13,050 bases of DNA. Source: Thermoplasmatales archaeon. GTDB taxonomy: Archaea; Thermoplasmatota; E2; UBA202; DSCA01. Both the position numbers and the translations under genes were made by a program. Positions 6,757 through 12,871 of the stretch are shown here, one piece after another. Location: positions 1-13,050 of the forward strand of contig DSCA01000183.1 in assembly GCA_011049295.1 (NCBI GenBank). Reading direction: 5' to 3'. Under the pieces are notes generated by a model. It was not told where the DNA came from. It saw only the letters and a program-made list of their open reading frames with translations, and did no database searches. Position 1 is the first letter of the stretch. Each line of letters opens with the position of its first letter.

Positions 6757-7518
6757 CTACAGTTTTTCCAGAATAAGGTCGGCCACCTTTTTGCCCGACT
6801 GCAGCATGCCCCCGAAGATGGGACCCATGCGGGGCGAGCCCATCACCGCGTTGGAGGCCATGCCCGTGGTGTACAGCCCGGGATAGACCTCCCTGGTGTT
6901 TTCCAGAGTCAGACGCTCCCCCTCGTCCGCCCACATGCATTTTTCTCCCTCCACCCGGCCCGTGGGGGTCCGCAGGCCCAGTTTGCGCTCCACGATGCGG
7001 CAGACCTCGGAGGGATGACCGGTGCCATCCACCACCGCCCGGGCCTCCAGGGACAGGGGGTCCACGTGCATGCCGGCTGCCAGCACCCCGGTCCAGTTGA
7101 CCACAATTCCGCAGACTTTGTCCTGAGAGGCCATCACGTCCTCCACGGTCACCGCGTTGAAAATGGTGGCCCCCGCATCAACTGCTCCGGCGATGATTTT
7201 GGCGGTGGCCTCGATGGAATCCGCCACATGATATGGGCCATGCCGTCGGCAGCGCACCCCCACCTCCTCCAGAATCTCCCGGCCCGCCTCCTGCACCACG
7301 ATGACCGGGAAGCTCATGCCCCCGCCCCACATGCCGCCCCCCGGGGACAGCTTGCGCTCGAACACGCAGACCTTTTTGCCGGCCGCCGCCAGGTAACGGG
7401 CCGCGGTGAGCCCCGAGGGTCCGGCACCCACCACCGCCACGTCCATGCTGACGGACTGGAGAAACCTCTGGCTGTAGGACTCGAAAATGGCGCGGGTGAT
7501 GTCGATGTCGCTGCTCAT
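6757..7518 (-). CDS. thi4: Sulfide-dependent adenosine diphosphate thiazole synthase (archaeal Thi4)
   Basis: A 253-residue Thi4-family protein that would make ADP-thiazole, the thiazole precursor of thiamine, from NAD and glycine. The Rossmann NAD-binding motif VVGAGPSGLTAA is at residues 29-40, followed by FERKLSPGGGMWGGGM and the conserved VVDGTGH and MGSPRMGPIFGGML. Where yeast Thi4 carries the sacrificial cysteine, this protein has His151 in AGMHVDP. That is the methanogen pattern, in which free sulfide and iron supply the sulfur catalytically instead of the enzyme giving up its own. Older annotations sometimes call this protein ribulose/ribose-1,5-bisphosphate synthase. The ATG at 7518 is about 26 bases from a TATA-like box, so the message is leaderless; there is no room for a thiamine riboswitch. 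It lies just downstream of arvABC on the same strand. Confidence 0.95.
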   Translation of the reverse strand: MSSDIDITRAIFESYSQRFLQSVSMDVAVVGAGPSGLTAARYLAAAGKKVCVFERKLSPGGGMWGGGMSFPVIVVQEAGREILEEVGVRCRRHGPYHVADSIEATAKIIAGAVDAGATIFNAVTVEDVMASQDKVCGIVVNWTGVLAAGMHVDPLSLEARAVVDGTGHPSEVCRIVERKLGLRTPTGRVEGEKCMWADEGERLTLENTREVYPGLYTTGMASNAVMGSPRMGPIFGGMLQSGKKVADLILEKL

Positions 7519-7537
7519 TGCTTGGGCATCGGCAGAC

Positions 7538-7549
7538 GCTATTTATTAC
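7538..7549 (-). promoter_or_regulatory. TATA-like box for thi4, overlapping the arvC stop
   Basis: The minus strand reads GTAATAAATAGC with its centre about 26 bases before the thi4 ATG. It overlaps the TAA stop of the upstream zinc-ribbon gene (7546-7548). This gives thi4 its own leaderless start even though read-through from arvABC is possible. Confidence 0.5.
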
Positions 7550-8010
7550 TTCTCCCTGGCCCCGGTGAGCAGGGAGGGCAGATGGATGAGGTAGGAACCG
7601 TCCTTGTGGATGATGATGGACTCGTCCTCCATGAGCCGCTGGAGGTTGATGCGGTAGGAGCCCACGTCGTCCACGGCGATGCTTTCCACCTTGTCCTTCT
7701 CCTGCTCCAGGGATTCAGTGACCTGGCGCTTCTTCTCCTCTATTTCGGCCAGGATGTCCCTGATGTTCTCCGGCTGGATGTGCAGCCATTCGTCGCTCTC
7801 CTCCAGGGTTTGACCGGTGCGCTCCTCGATGATTTTGGTGATGGCCTCCACGTCCACCTGGGTTTCCTTGATCAGGCCCTGGCGCTCCTCCTCGCTCAGC
7901 GGAACCCTGGTAAAAAAGAACTTTTTGCCCCCGCAGTCCGGGCAGCCCCGGAGAATGGCAGTGGAGCCCTCCTTGAATATCTTGCCGCACTGGAGACACT
8001 GGTGAGGCAT
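7546..8010 (-). CDS. arvC: OapC/ArvC-family zinc-ribbon protein
   Basis: A 154-residue protein of the archaeal zinc-ribbon family COG3364 (OapC/ArvC). The N-terminal ribbon is formed by Cys5 and Cys8 (CLQC) and Cys23 and Cys26 (CPDC). The middle, about residues 37-120, is rich in Glu, Lys and Gln and probably mostly helical. The last 35 residues (SYRINLQRLMEDESIIIHKDG region) form a small conserved beta-rich end. It is third in a run with the DUF2073 protein and the GTPase, the same set and order found across Euryarchaeota. In Haloferax the set is linked to extracellular vesicle production; the exact role of the zinc-ribbon partner is not known. It begins one base after the preceding stop. 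Confidence 0.88.
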   Translation of the reverse strand: MPHQCLQCGKIFKEGSTAILRGCPDCGGKKFFFTRVPLSEEERQGLIKETQVDVEAITKIIEERTGQTLEESDEWLHIQPENIRDILAEIEEKKRQVTESLEQEKDKVESIAVDDVGSYRINLQRLMEDESIIIHKDGSYLIHLPSLLTGAREK

Positions 8011-8011
8011 G

Positions 8012-8380
8012 CTATTTCCCCAGGATGATGGTCTGAATGACGTCGTTGTCCTTGTGAATGGTCTTCAGCTTGTCCGCGGGGCCAATCACCGTCATGCGGG
8101 GGGGCCGGATGACCCCCAGCACCTTCTGCAGCCAGGTGGGCCTGCCGTCGTCCCGGTAGCCCTCCATCTCGATGCCGATGAACTTGTGTTTTTTGCCGTC
8201 GGTGTCGATGCTCTCCATGGTGCGCTCAATCAGCTGGCTCTGCTCCTGGGGGGTGAGCCCCCTCTCCAGCACCAGCACCTCTCCCTGCTTGACCTCCCTG
8301 AGGATGTAGGAGATTTTTTCCTCGGCGGACATGCTCTCCAGCTTCTGGCTGCTCACCAGGTTGACCTTGACATCCGTCAT
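8012..8380 (-). CDS. arvB: OapB/ArvB-family protein (DUF2073)
   Basis: A 122-residue protein of the DUF2073/COG3365 family, found next to the Era-like GTPase and the zinc-ribbon protein in many Euryarchaeota. Seen here: VKVNLVSSQKLESMS at the start, a stretch GEVLVLERGLTPQEQSQLI, then FIGIEMEGY and the conserved RPPRMTVIGPADKLKTI near the C-terminus. There is no transmembrane segment or catalytic motif; it looks like a small soluble alpha/beta protein. Translation is supported by GGAGG seven bases before the ATG at 8380, placed inside the end of arvA, with only one base between the arvA stop and this start. Probably a partner or regulator of the GTPase, inferred from conserved linkage. Confidence 0.9.
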   Translation of the reverse strand: MTDVKVNLVSSQKLESMSAEEKISYILREVKQGEVLVLERGLTPQEQSQLIERTMESIDTDGKKHKFIGIEMEGYRDDGRPTWLQKVLGVIRPPRMTVIGPADKLKTIHKDNDVIQTIILGK

Positions 8381-8381
8381 G

Positions 8382-9020
8382 TTATTTCCTCCGTCCCTTG
8401 CCGAACACCTTGACCATGCCCTCGTACAGGGTGTCGATGTTGTAGCCGGTGAGAGCCGAGATGGGTATCACCTCGTGCTGGGAGAAGGCCGATTTGATGG
8501 TGGCCGGGGTGGAGCCGTCCAGGTCGATTTTGTTGGCCGCGATGAGCACCGGCAGGTCCCGCGCCTCCAGGTTGCCGATGATGGTCACGTTCACCTGGGT
8601 GAAGGGATTGCGGGTGCTGTCCATGAGCAAGATGACCCCGTCCACGTTGTCCAGCCACCGGATGGCCTCGATGACCCCCTCCGTGGCCTCCTTGGCCCGG
8701 CGCTTGGAGTCCTCCTCGTTCATCCCGTGCTCCATGAAGTCGTGGAAGTCCACCTTGGTGGCAATCCCCGGGGTGTCGATGATGTCGATGGTCAGGGAGG
8801 AGGCACCATTCTGAACCACCACGTTGTCCTTGCGCTGGGCCCGCCGGGTCTCATGGGGAATCTCGGACACCGAGCCCACCACATCTCCGCTGAAGTCCCG
8901 GGCGATGCGGTTGGCCAGCGTGGTTTTCCCGGCGTTGGGCGGCCCGTAGATACCAATCCTGACGTGTTTCTTTCCCAGAATGGACTGAAACACTGCCTTG
9001 AGTCTGCCGAAGAATCCCAT
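8382..9020 (-). CDS. arvA: Era-like/Ras-superfamily small GTPase ArvA (OapA)
   Basis: A 212-residue GTPase with the full motif set: P-loop GPPNAGKTT at residues 26-34, DTPG at 82-85, NKID at 163-166 and SAL at 188-190. The switch I area contains HETRRAQRKDN. The N-terminal segment MGFFGRLKAVFQSILGKK looks amphipathic and basic and could bind membrane. The combination with DUF2073 and zinc-ribbon partners identifies the archaeal OapA/ArvA family; in Haloferax volcanii the GTPase is needed for extracellular vesicle formation. I place the start at the ATG at 9020, with GAGGAG six bases before it, rather than the in-frame GTG at 9044. A TATA-like box at 9050-9060 would give a leader of roughly ten bases, just enough for that ribosome site. 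Confidence 0.92.
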   Translation of the reverse strand: MGFFGRLKAVFQSILGKKHVRIGIYGPPNAGKTTLANRIARDFSGDVVGSVSEIPHETRRAQRKDNVVVQNGASSLTIDIIDTPGIATKVDFHDFMEHGMNEEDSKRRAKEATEGVIEAIRWLDNVDGVILLMDSTRNPFTQVNVTIIGNLEARDLPVLIAANKIDLDGSTPATIKSAFSQHEVIPISALTGYNIDTLYEGMVKVFGKGRRK

Positions 9021-9027
9021 CCTATTC

Positions 9028-9033
9028 TCCTCA
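9028..9033 (-). promoter_or_regulatory. Ribosome binding site deciding the arvA start
   Basis: GAGGAG on the minus strand lies six bases before the ATG at 9020. It favours that start over the upstream GTG at 9044, which has no such site. Confidence 0.55.
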
Positions 9034-9049
9034 GATACATACACCTCGA

Positions 9050-9060
9050 ATTATTTAAAT
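9050..9060 (-). promoter_or_regulatory. TATA-like box for the arvABC operon
   Basis: The minus strand reads ATTTAAATAAT, centred near 9055. Transcription about 26 bases on would start near 9029-9031, just ahead of the GAGGAG ribosome site, giving arvA a very short leader rather than none. Confidence 0.5.
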
Positions 9061-9063
9061 GTT

Positions 9064-9289
9064 GTTGAAAATGCAAGCAGGGAGGAGAATCTTGTCCCCA
9101 GATTCGAGTTATGGAAATGGTCCTGGGGCCTGCGGGTGACGGACCATGTTAAGTACGTGTTAGAGGCACATAGTTATTTCATCATCAGAATACATTAATA
9201 GTAGGGGTGGATGGCAAAGGGCGTTAAGATGGCGAATACAAAACGAGGAATCCACTAGATGAAAAATTGAATAGTTGGAGACGAACAAA
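9064..9289. other. AT-rich intergenic stretch between arvA and trmO
   Basis: About 225 bases with lower GC than the surroundings. I see no convincing gene. A 66-codon frame on the plus strand (8998-9198) has no family resemblance and starts inside arvA antisense. AT-rich patches at 9171-9202 could hold a promoter for trmO with a long leader, but none is clear. Confidence 0.4.
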
Positions 9290-9763
9290 ATGAAATATGA
9301 AATAAAACCGGTTGGCTATGTTAGAAAAAAAGAAGAGAAGTATTTTCTGGAAATAAAAGAAGAATATATACCCGCACTAAAAGGACTTGATGGCTTTTCA
9401 CATGTTAATGTGTTGTGGTGGTGCCATTTAAATGATAGCGAAGAGGATAGGGATAAATTGATACTTGGACATCTGTACAAGAAAGCACCGCGCGAGATGG
9501 GCGTCTTCTCCACACGCGCCCCTATCCGACCCAATCCCATAGCCCTTACCGTGGTATCTGTTGGTAACATAGATTTTGATGATGGAATCATCAATATTTC
9601 TCCCATGGACGCAGAGCCAGACACCCCCATTATAGATGTGAAACCATATCAACCCTCCTTAGACCGGGTAAGGAATGTATCCGTTCCCGAATGGTGTACT
9701 GACTGGCCTGAATGGTATGAGGATTCAGCAAACTTTGACTGGCGGTCACAGGTAAATTTTTGA
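9290..9763 (+). CDS. trmO: TrmO/TsaA-like tRNA (t6A37) N6-methyltransferase
   Basis: A 157-residue single-domain TsaA/TrmO (UPF0066) protein. The family uses S-adenosylmethionine to methylate N6 of threonylcarbamoyladenosine-37 in tRNAs that read ACY codons. The signature FSTRAPIRPNPIALT is at residues 73-87, and DTPIIDVKPY at 111-120 is the second conserved block; IKPVGYVRK at the start also matches. E. coli TrmO is longer, with an extra C-terminal domain that is absent here, as in many archaeal forms. The ATG at 9290 has GGAG nine bases upstream; an in-frame TTG at 9275 is less likely. Codons are AT-rich (AAA, GAA, ATA, GAT), unlike every other gene in the window, and the flanks share this. 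Recent lateral transfer is likely. Some short family members are annotated only as SAM-binding VirR-like proteins, so the tRNA substrate is inferred. Confidence 0.88.
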   Translation: MKYEIKPVGYVRKKEEKYFLEIKEEYIPALKGLDGFSHVNVLWWCHLNDSEEDRDKLILGHLYKKAPREMGVFSTRAPIRPNPIALTVVSVGNIDFDDGIINISPMDAEPDTPIIDVKPYQPSLDRVRNVSVPEWCTDWPEWYEDSANFDWRSQVNF

Positions 9764-9784
9764 TATGAATGAAACCATAAAATA

Positions 9785-9823
9785 AGAGATGCTGAGTGAA
9801 TAACTCAATCCATCATCTCTTTC
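9785..9823 (+). terminator. Hairpin after trmO, possible terminator
   Basis: Outer arms AGAGATG (9785-9791) and CATCTCT (9814-9820) pair perfectly, and inner arms TGAGT (9793-9797) and ACTCA (9803-9807) enclose a five-base loop. A short T run follows (9820-9822). It lies 22 bases after the trmO stop. Intrinsic hairpin terminators are not the rule in archaea, so it may have arrived with the gene or may protect the transcript end. Confidence 0.45.
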
Positions 9824-9882
9824 CGTGTGTGACCACATTGCCTGGGTTCTCGGCGGGGGTCTATCCGTCCAATCCAGCGTGT

Positions 9883-10443
9883 CTAATCCATCTCCTTCAG
9901 TCCCTGCCACCAGGAGTGAGGGGAGGTTGTGCGCAGTGACTGCAGGAGGCGCCGGGCAGAGGGGGTGCGGAGGCGGGGGGCAATGTTGTCTATCCAGGAG
10001 GCGGCCGAGGGGTGGCCGGCCTCCACGTATTCCCGGGCGGTGGCCGCCATCTCCAGGAGGTCCGCGTCGCGGGCTATGACCCCGGCGGTGCTGCTTCCCT
10101 CCTCCACCTGAATCCACAGGTCCAGGATGGCGCTGCCCATCTCCCCCAGAGGCCCGGTCTGCTCCCTCACCGCCCGCTGCTCATCGGCGCTGACGTAGCG
10201 GTTGGCCACCTTGTGCAGGTCCCCAATCCGGGTTTCTCCCACGTCGTGGAAGACGGCCATGGCGCAGGCCTCCGCCGGGTTTTCGTGGTCTTCCATGACC
10301 GCCAGGAGGTATGCAATCTGGGCGGCCCGCAGGGAATGCTCGGCCACGCTCTCCGGCTTCTCCACCCCGGCCAGGGTCCAGCCCTCATGCCGGATGCGCC
10401 GCAGCTGTCCCAGCTCGAAAACAAAGCGGCTGACGGGGTCCAT
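9883..10443 (-). CDS. HD-domain phosphohydrolase, YfbR-like 5'-deoxynucleotidase family
   Basis: A 186-residue HD-domain protein of the COG1896 type, whose members remove phosphate from (deoxy)nucleoside monophosphates. The metal ligands are visible: His36 in SVAEHSLRAAQIAYLLA, His66-Asp67 in AVFHDVGETRIGDLH, and a late Asp in ARDADLLEMAATAREY. Glu70 and the conserved N-terminal LRRIRHEGW (with VEKPESVAEH) agree with the YfbR family. The frame is open upstream to 10659, but the ATG at 10443 matches the family start and is about 26 bases from a TATA-like box, so a leaderless start there is most likely. It is convergent with trmO. Whether the substrate is a deoxynucleotide is not visible. Confidence 0.87.
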   Translation of the reverse strand: MDPVSRFVFELGQLRRIRHEGWTLAGVEKPESVAEHSLRAAQIAYLLAVMEDHENPAEACAMAVFHDVGETRIGDLHKVANRYVSADEQRAVREQTGPLGEMGSAILDLWIQVEEGSSTAGVIARDADLLEMAATAREYVEAGHPSAASWIDNIAPRLRTPSARRLLQSLRTTSPHSWWQGLKEMD

Positions 10444-10628
10444 GCAGGGGCATGGGAGCAGGGGGTTAAAACGTTTTGCACCCAGCATAATACCTGTGCG
10501 GGATCTCCCGAGAGAACCCCCCCAGAGGTCACCAGATGAAACCACTGGGTTATTTTGACGGGAAGCGGCGGTCCTCTGCTTGGCCCTCCTGGTCACCGTG
10601 CATCCATCCCAGAGGAGGATAGCCCGAT
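10444..10628. other. Gap between the HD gene and the C10 protease gene
   Basis: These 185 bases hold the HD-gene promoter at one end. Beyond it I see no gene and no strong repeat; GGTCACC occurs twice about 60 bases apart, which may be chance. Confidence 0.4.
10464..10473 (-). promoter_or_regulatory. TATA-like box for the HD-domain gene
   Basis: The minus strand reads CGTTTTAACC with its centre about 26 bases before the ATG at 10443. This spacing supports the shorter protein start and a leaderless message. Confidence 0.45.
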
Positions 10629-12260
10629 TTATGCCACCGGGAAGGGCAAGGTCAGCCACGGAAAGCGCTGACCCAGGACCGTGAGCAGGCGCAGCCAGAG
10701 GGGCTGATGGACGTGGGGGGTGGCCAGCGAGGTCTGGACGATGAAGCAGTCGTCGGGGTTGTCCTGGTTGACCACCTTCAGGTAGCCGGTGAAGTTGCGC
10801 AGCATGGTGTGGGGCGCGGTCACCGTCACCGTGACCTGGGTCTCCTCTCCCACCCGTAGACCCGTGCCCCTGTCCGGGCTGATCTCCCAGGTGCCCCAGT
10901 CGGGGTGCTGGGCCACGGACCAGTTCAGGGCGGAATGGGGCGCTCCCACGTTGGCAACCGTGAAGGAGCCGGTAACCGTTTCTCCGGGGGCTATATCCGC
11001 CCAGCGGAGGCTTCCCCGGCAGTACACATCGGAGCCGGCGGCGGCATGCATGATGTCCAGAAGCACGCCTTCGACGACCGTCAGCTCGAAGCGCATCTCC
11101 TGGGGCAGCCGGTACCAGCCGTCGTAGGTGCCGCCCCAGCCAAAGTTGAGATGGAAGAAGTGATTGGTGTTGTAGCCGTCCACCACCAGGTTGTGACCGG
11201 CGGTCCAGTCCTCGTTGACCACCGCCAGGTGGGCGGGCAGGCCATCCATCATATTCATGGCCAGTCGTCCGTACAGTTCCGGGCCGTCCTGGTCCATGAA
11301 GGTGTGGTCGATGCCAAAGCGGTCGTAGGCCTGGCAGGCCTGGTCGACCCCGAAGGTGCCGGAGGCCTGGGCGGTGTACACCTGCTCGGCGGCCACTCCG
11401 CAGGCGAAAATGAGGGCGGCAATCTCCTGCTCCGTGGGCTCCCGGCCTTGGGCATAGTGCTCCTCCAGGGCGGCCAGGTGGTGGTTCAGCTGGGGGAAAG
11501 AGGGAAAATCGTAGGCCAGGTGGTCGTCGTCGATGGTGTAGCGGCGCCCCGCATAGTTGTGCAGGTAGTCATCGCTGTCGTTGAACCGGACGCCGTTGAC
11601 GGTTTGATGGTAATGAAGGATTTGGCCCATGGCCACGGCCGGGCAGCCGGCGATGCTGCGCTTTCCCTCCCGGGTGTCCATGGGGCACAGGTCGTTGTAG
11701 GGCACATCCTGGCTCCAGGTGGTCTCCACCCAGCCTCCGGTGGAGGTTGAGCCCCGGGGCGGCCACTGCTGAAAAGCGGTGTGCGGGCGGGGAGGAGGGC
11801 TCAGATATCGTTCCCAGGCCCGGCGGATGTCTGTCGCCGCATGCGGGGACGGGTCGTCCCGGTATAGCATCCGGACAGAGAGGTCGCCGACGAGGAGGTC
11901 GAGGAGCGGGTTCTCCCCCCCGAAGCCCCGCCAGGAGGAGGTGAGAGAGTAGGCAATCACCGGGGGCAGACAGCGATGGGCGGCCACCGCCATATAGCCC
12001 TGGGGATGCAGATCGAACAGATAACAGAGCAGGACGCCATGGTGGCTGTACACCGGCGCCATGCCGGACAGGGAGCAGTCGGCATATCCCAGCGTATCAA
12101 GATGGGCACGGGCCGCCTGGTGGGCGATGGCAGGAGTGACAGGCTGGTAGTCGTCCGGGCCGTCGAGGCCCCATCCGTATCCCATCCCCATGGTGGTAAG
12201 AAAAACAAAAACCATACTCAGCGCCATACATCGCTTGGTAAAACCCGGCATGGTAATCAT
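10629..12260 (-). CDS. Secreted C10-family (streptopain-like) cysteine protease with C-terminal Ig-like domain
   Basis: A 543-residue exported protease. Residues 1-30 form a signal peptide (charged FTKR, then hydrophobic CMALSMVFVFLTTMGMG). Residues about 40-165 resemble the C10 propeptide. The peptidase domain follows: the catalytic cysteine is Cys206 in IAGCPAVAMGQILHYH, and the catalytic histidine is His356 in AGHNLVVDGYN. NFGWGGTYDGWY just after is the usual C10 signature. About residues 409-516 look like a beta-sandwich domain of the kind found on surface proteases (APGETVTGSFTVANVG, VTVTVTAPH). The last 23 residues are hydrophobic with a few charges (PLWLRLLTVLGQRFPWLTL). The start at 12260 fits both the signal peptide and a TATA-like box about 24 bases upstream; the frame also offers a GTG at 12281. 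C10 proteases are best known from bacteria, so this is an uncommon archaeal gene, likely acting on extracellular protein. Confidence 0.9.
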   Translation of the reverse strand: MITMPGFTKRCMALSMVFVFLTTMGMGYGWGLDGPDDYQPVTPAIAHQAARAHLDTLGYADCSLSGMAPVYSHHGVLLCYLFDLHPQGYMAVAAHRCLPPVIAYSLTSSWRGFGGENPLLDLLVGDLSVRMLYRDDPSPHAATDIRRAWERYLSPPPRPHTAFQQWPPRGSTSTGGWVETTWSQDVPYNDLCPMDTREGKRSIAGCPAVAMGQILHYHQTVNGVRFNDSDDYLHNYAGRRYTIDDDHLAYDFPSFPQLNHHLAALEEHYAQGREPTEQEIAALIFACGVAAEQVYTAQASGTFGVDQACQAYDRFGIDHTFMDQDGPELYGRLAMNMMDGLPAHLAVVNEDWTAGHNLVVDGYNTNHFFHLNFGWGGTYDGWYRLPQEMRFELTVVEGVLLDIMHAAAGSDVYCRGSLRWADIAPGETVTGSFTVANVGAPHSALNWSVAQHPDWGTWEISPDRGTGLRVGEETQVTVTVTAPHTMLRNFTGYLKVVNQDNPDDCFIVQTSLATPHVHQPLWLRLLTVLGQRFPWLTLPFPVA

Positions 12261-12280
12261 CACAGTATTCCCCGCCTTCA

Positions 12281-12290
12281 CTTAAAGATT
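12281..12290 (-). promoter_or_regulatory. TATA-like box for the C10 protease gene
   Basis: The minus strand reads AATCTTTAAG, centred about 25 bases before the ATG at 12260. It overlaps the upstream GTG at 12281, which makes that earlier start unlikely. Confidence 0.4.
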
Positions 12291-12299
12291 GCTGTGCAT

Positions 12300-12398
12300 T
12301 CAGGGGAGCAGGGCAAACGCCACCCCCAGAGCCACGAACAGCACACCGGCGGTCAGGGTGAGAGAGCGGCGGTCTACCTTTTCCGCCACCAGCCCCCC
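12300..12398 (-). other. Out-of-frame C-terminal end of the GDT1-family gene
   Basis: In the minus-strand frame ending with the TGA at 12300-12302, the sequence reads GLVAEKVDRRSLTLTAGV and then FVALGVAFALLP, the expected last loop and sixth transmembrane helix of UPF0016 proteins. It joins the main frame at the six-G run (12393-12398); one extra G there, or a one-base backward slip, would restore a single reading frame. Confidence 0.7.
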
Positions 12399-12871
12399 AG
12401 CAGGACGGCTGCCGCGGAGAGAGCGGCCAAAGCGGCCAGGGTCCCCCCCAGCACCAGCCAGGGATGGAAGCGGGTGGCAAACAGGGCCGCCGCCAGCTGG
12501 GTCTTGTCTTCCCACTCGGTGGCCAGGATGAGTAGAAAACCGGAGGTGAAGGCCCCGCGGCGGAAAAGGGAGGTCTCTTCTTTTTCCTGGGGAGAGAGAA
12601 GCATGTAGGCTCCGAAGGCGATGAACACCGCCGCCGACGTCAGGCGAAGCAGCCGCTCCGGCACCACGGTGGCCACCCAGGCCCCGGCGGCGATGGCCAC
12701 ACCGTCCACGATGAAAAAGGCCAGCATGACCCCGGCCAGGAGGTGGAGGCGGCGGCGGGTCTGGGAGGTGAGCAGCAGCAGGGATACCTGGGTTTTGTCT
12801 CCCAGCTCGGCCAGGGCTATGACCCCCAGGGGGACGAGGAAGTCTTCCAGGATGTCGGTCACCCGGAACAT
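12374..12871 (-). CDS. GDT1/TMEM165-family (UPF0016) cation transporter, C-terminus frameshifted
   Basis: A 165-residue membrane protein of the UPF0016 family, which exchanges Mn2+ or Ca2+ across membranes. The first signature is ELGDKT at residues 22-27 and the second EWEDKT at 119-124; the usual Gly of the second motif is Glu here. Hydrophobic segments lie at about 11-20, 44-68, 76-92, 107-118 and 138-158, so five of the usual six helices are covered. The frame then ends with WWRKR. The missing end, GLVAEKVDRRSLTL and a sixth helix, is found in the adjoining frame, joined at a run of six G. Full length would be about 190 residues, normal for the family. The start at 12871 has no clear promoter or ribosome site. 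Whether this is a sequencing error, a broken gene or slippage cannot be told from one sequence. Confidence 0.85.
   Translation of the reverse strand: MFRVTDILEDFLVPLGVIALAELGDKTQVSLLLLTSQTRRRLHLLAGVMLAFFIVDGVAIAAGAWVATVVPERLLRLTSAAVFIAFGAYMLLSPQEKEETSLFRRGAFTSGFLLILATEWEDKTQLAAALFATRFHPWLVLGGTLAALAALSAAAVLLGGWWRKR

Noticed and set aside
7519..7545. Thiamine riboswitch ahead of thi4
   Set aside because: Only 27 bases separate thi4 from the arvC stop, and they hold a TATA-like box; no riboswitch core is present.
7015..8028. 337-codon open frame on the plus strand
   Set aside because: Antisense to thi4 and arvC, both of which have clear family motifs; the translation is rich in His, Gly and Asp as expected of a shadow frame.
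9085..9120. Sequence resembling a tRNA T-loop (ATTCGAGTT / AACTCGAATC)
   Set aside because: No matching acceptor, D or anticodon arms can be placed around it on either strand.
10905..11750. 281-codon open frame on the plus strand
   Set aside because: Antisense to the catalytic domain of the C10 protease; repetitive Val/Gly/His composition without a recognisable domain.
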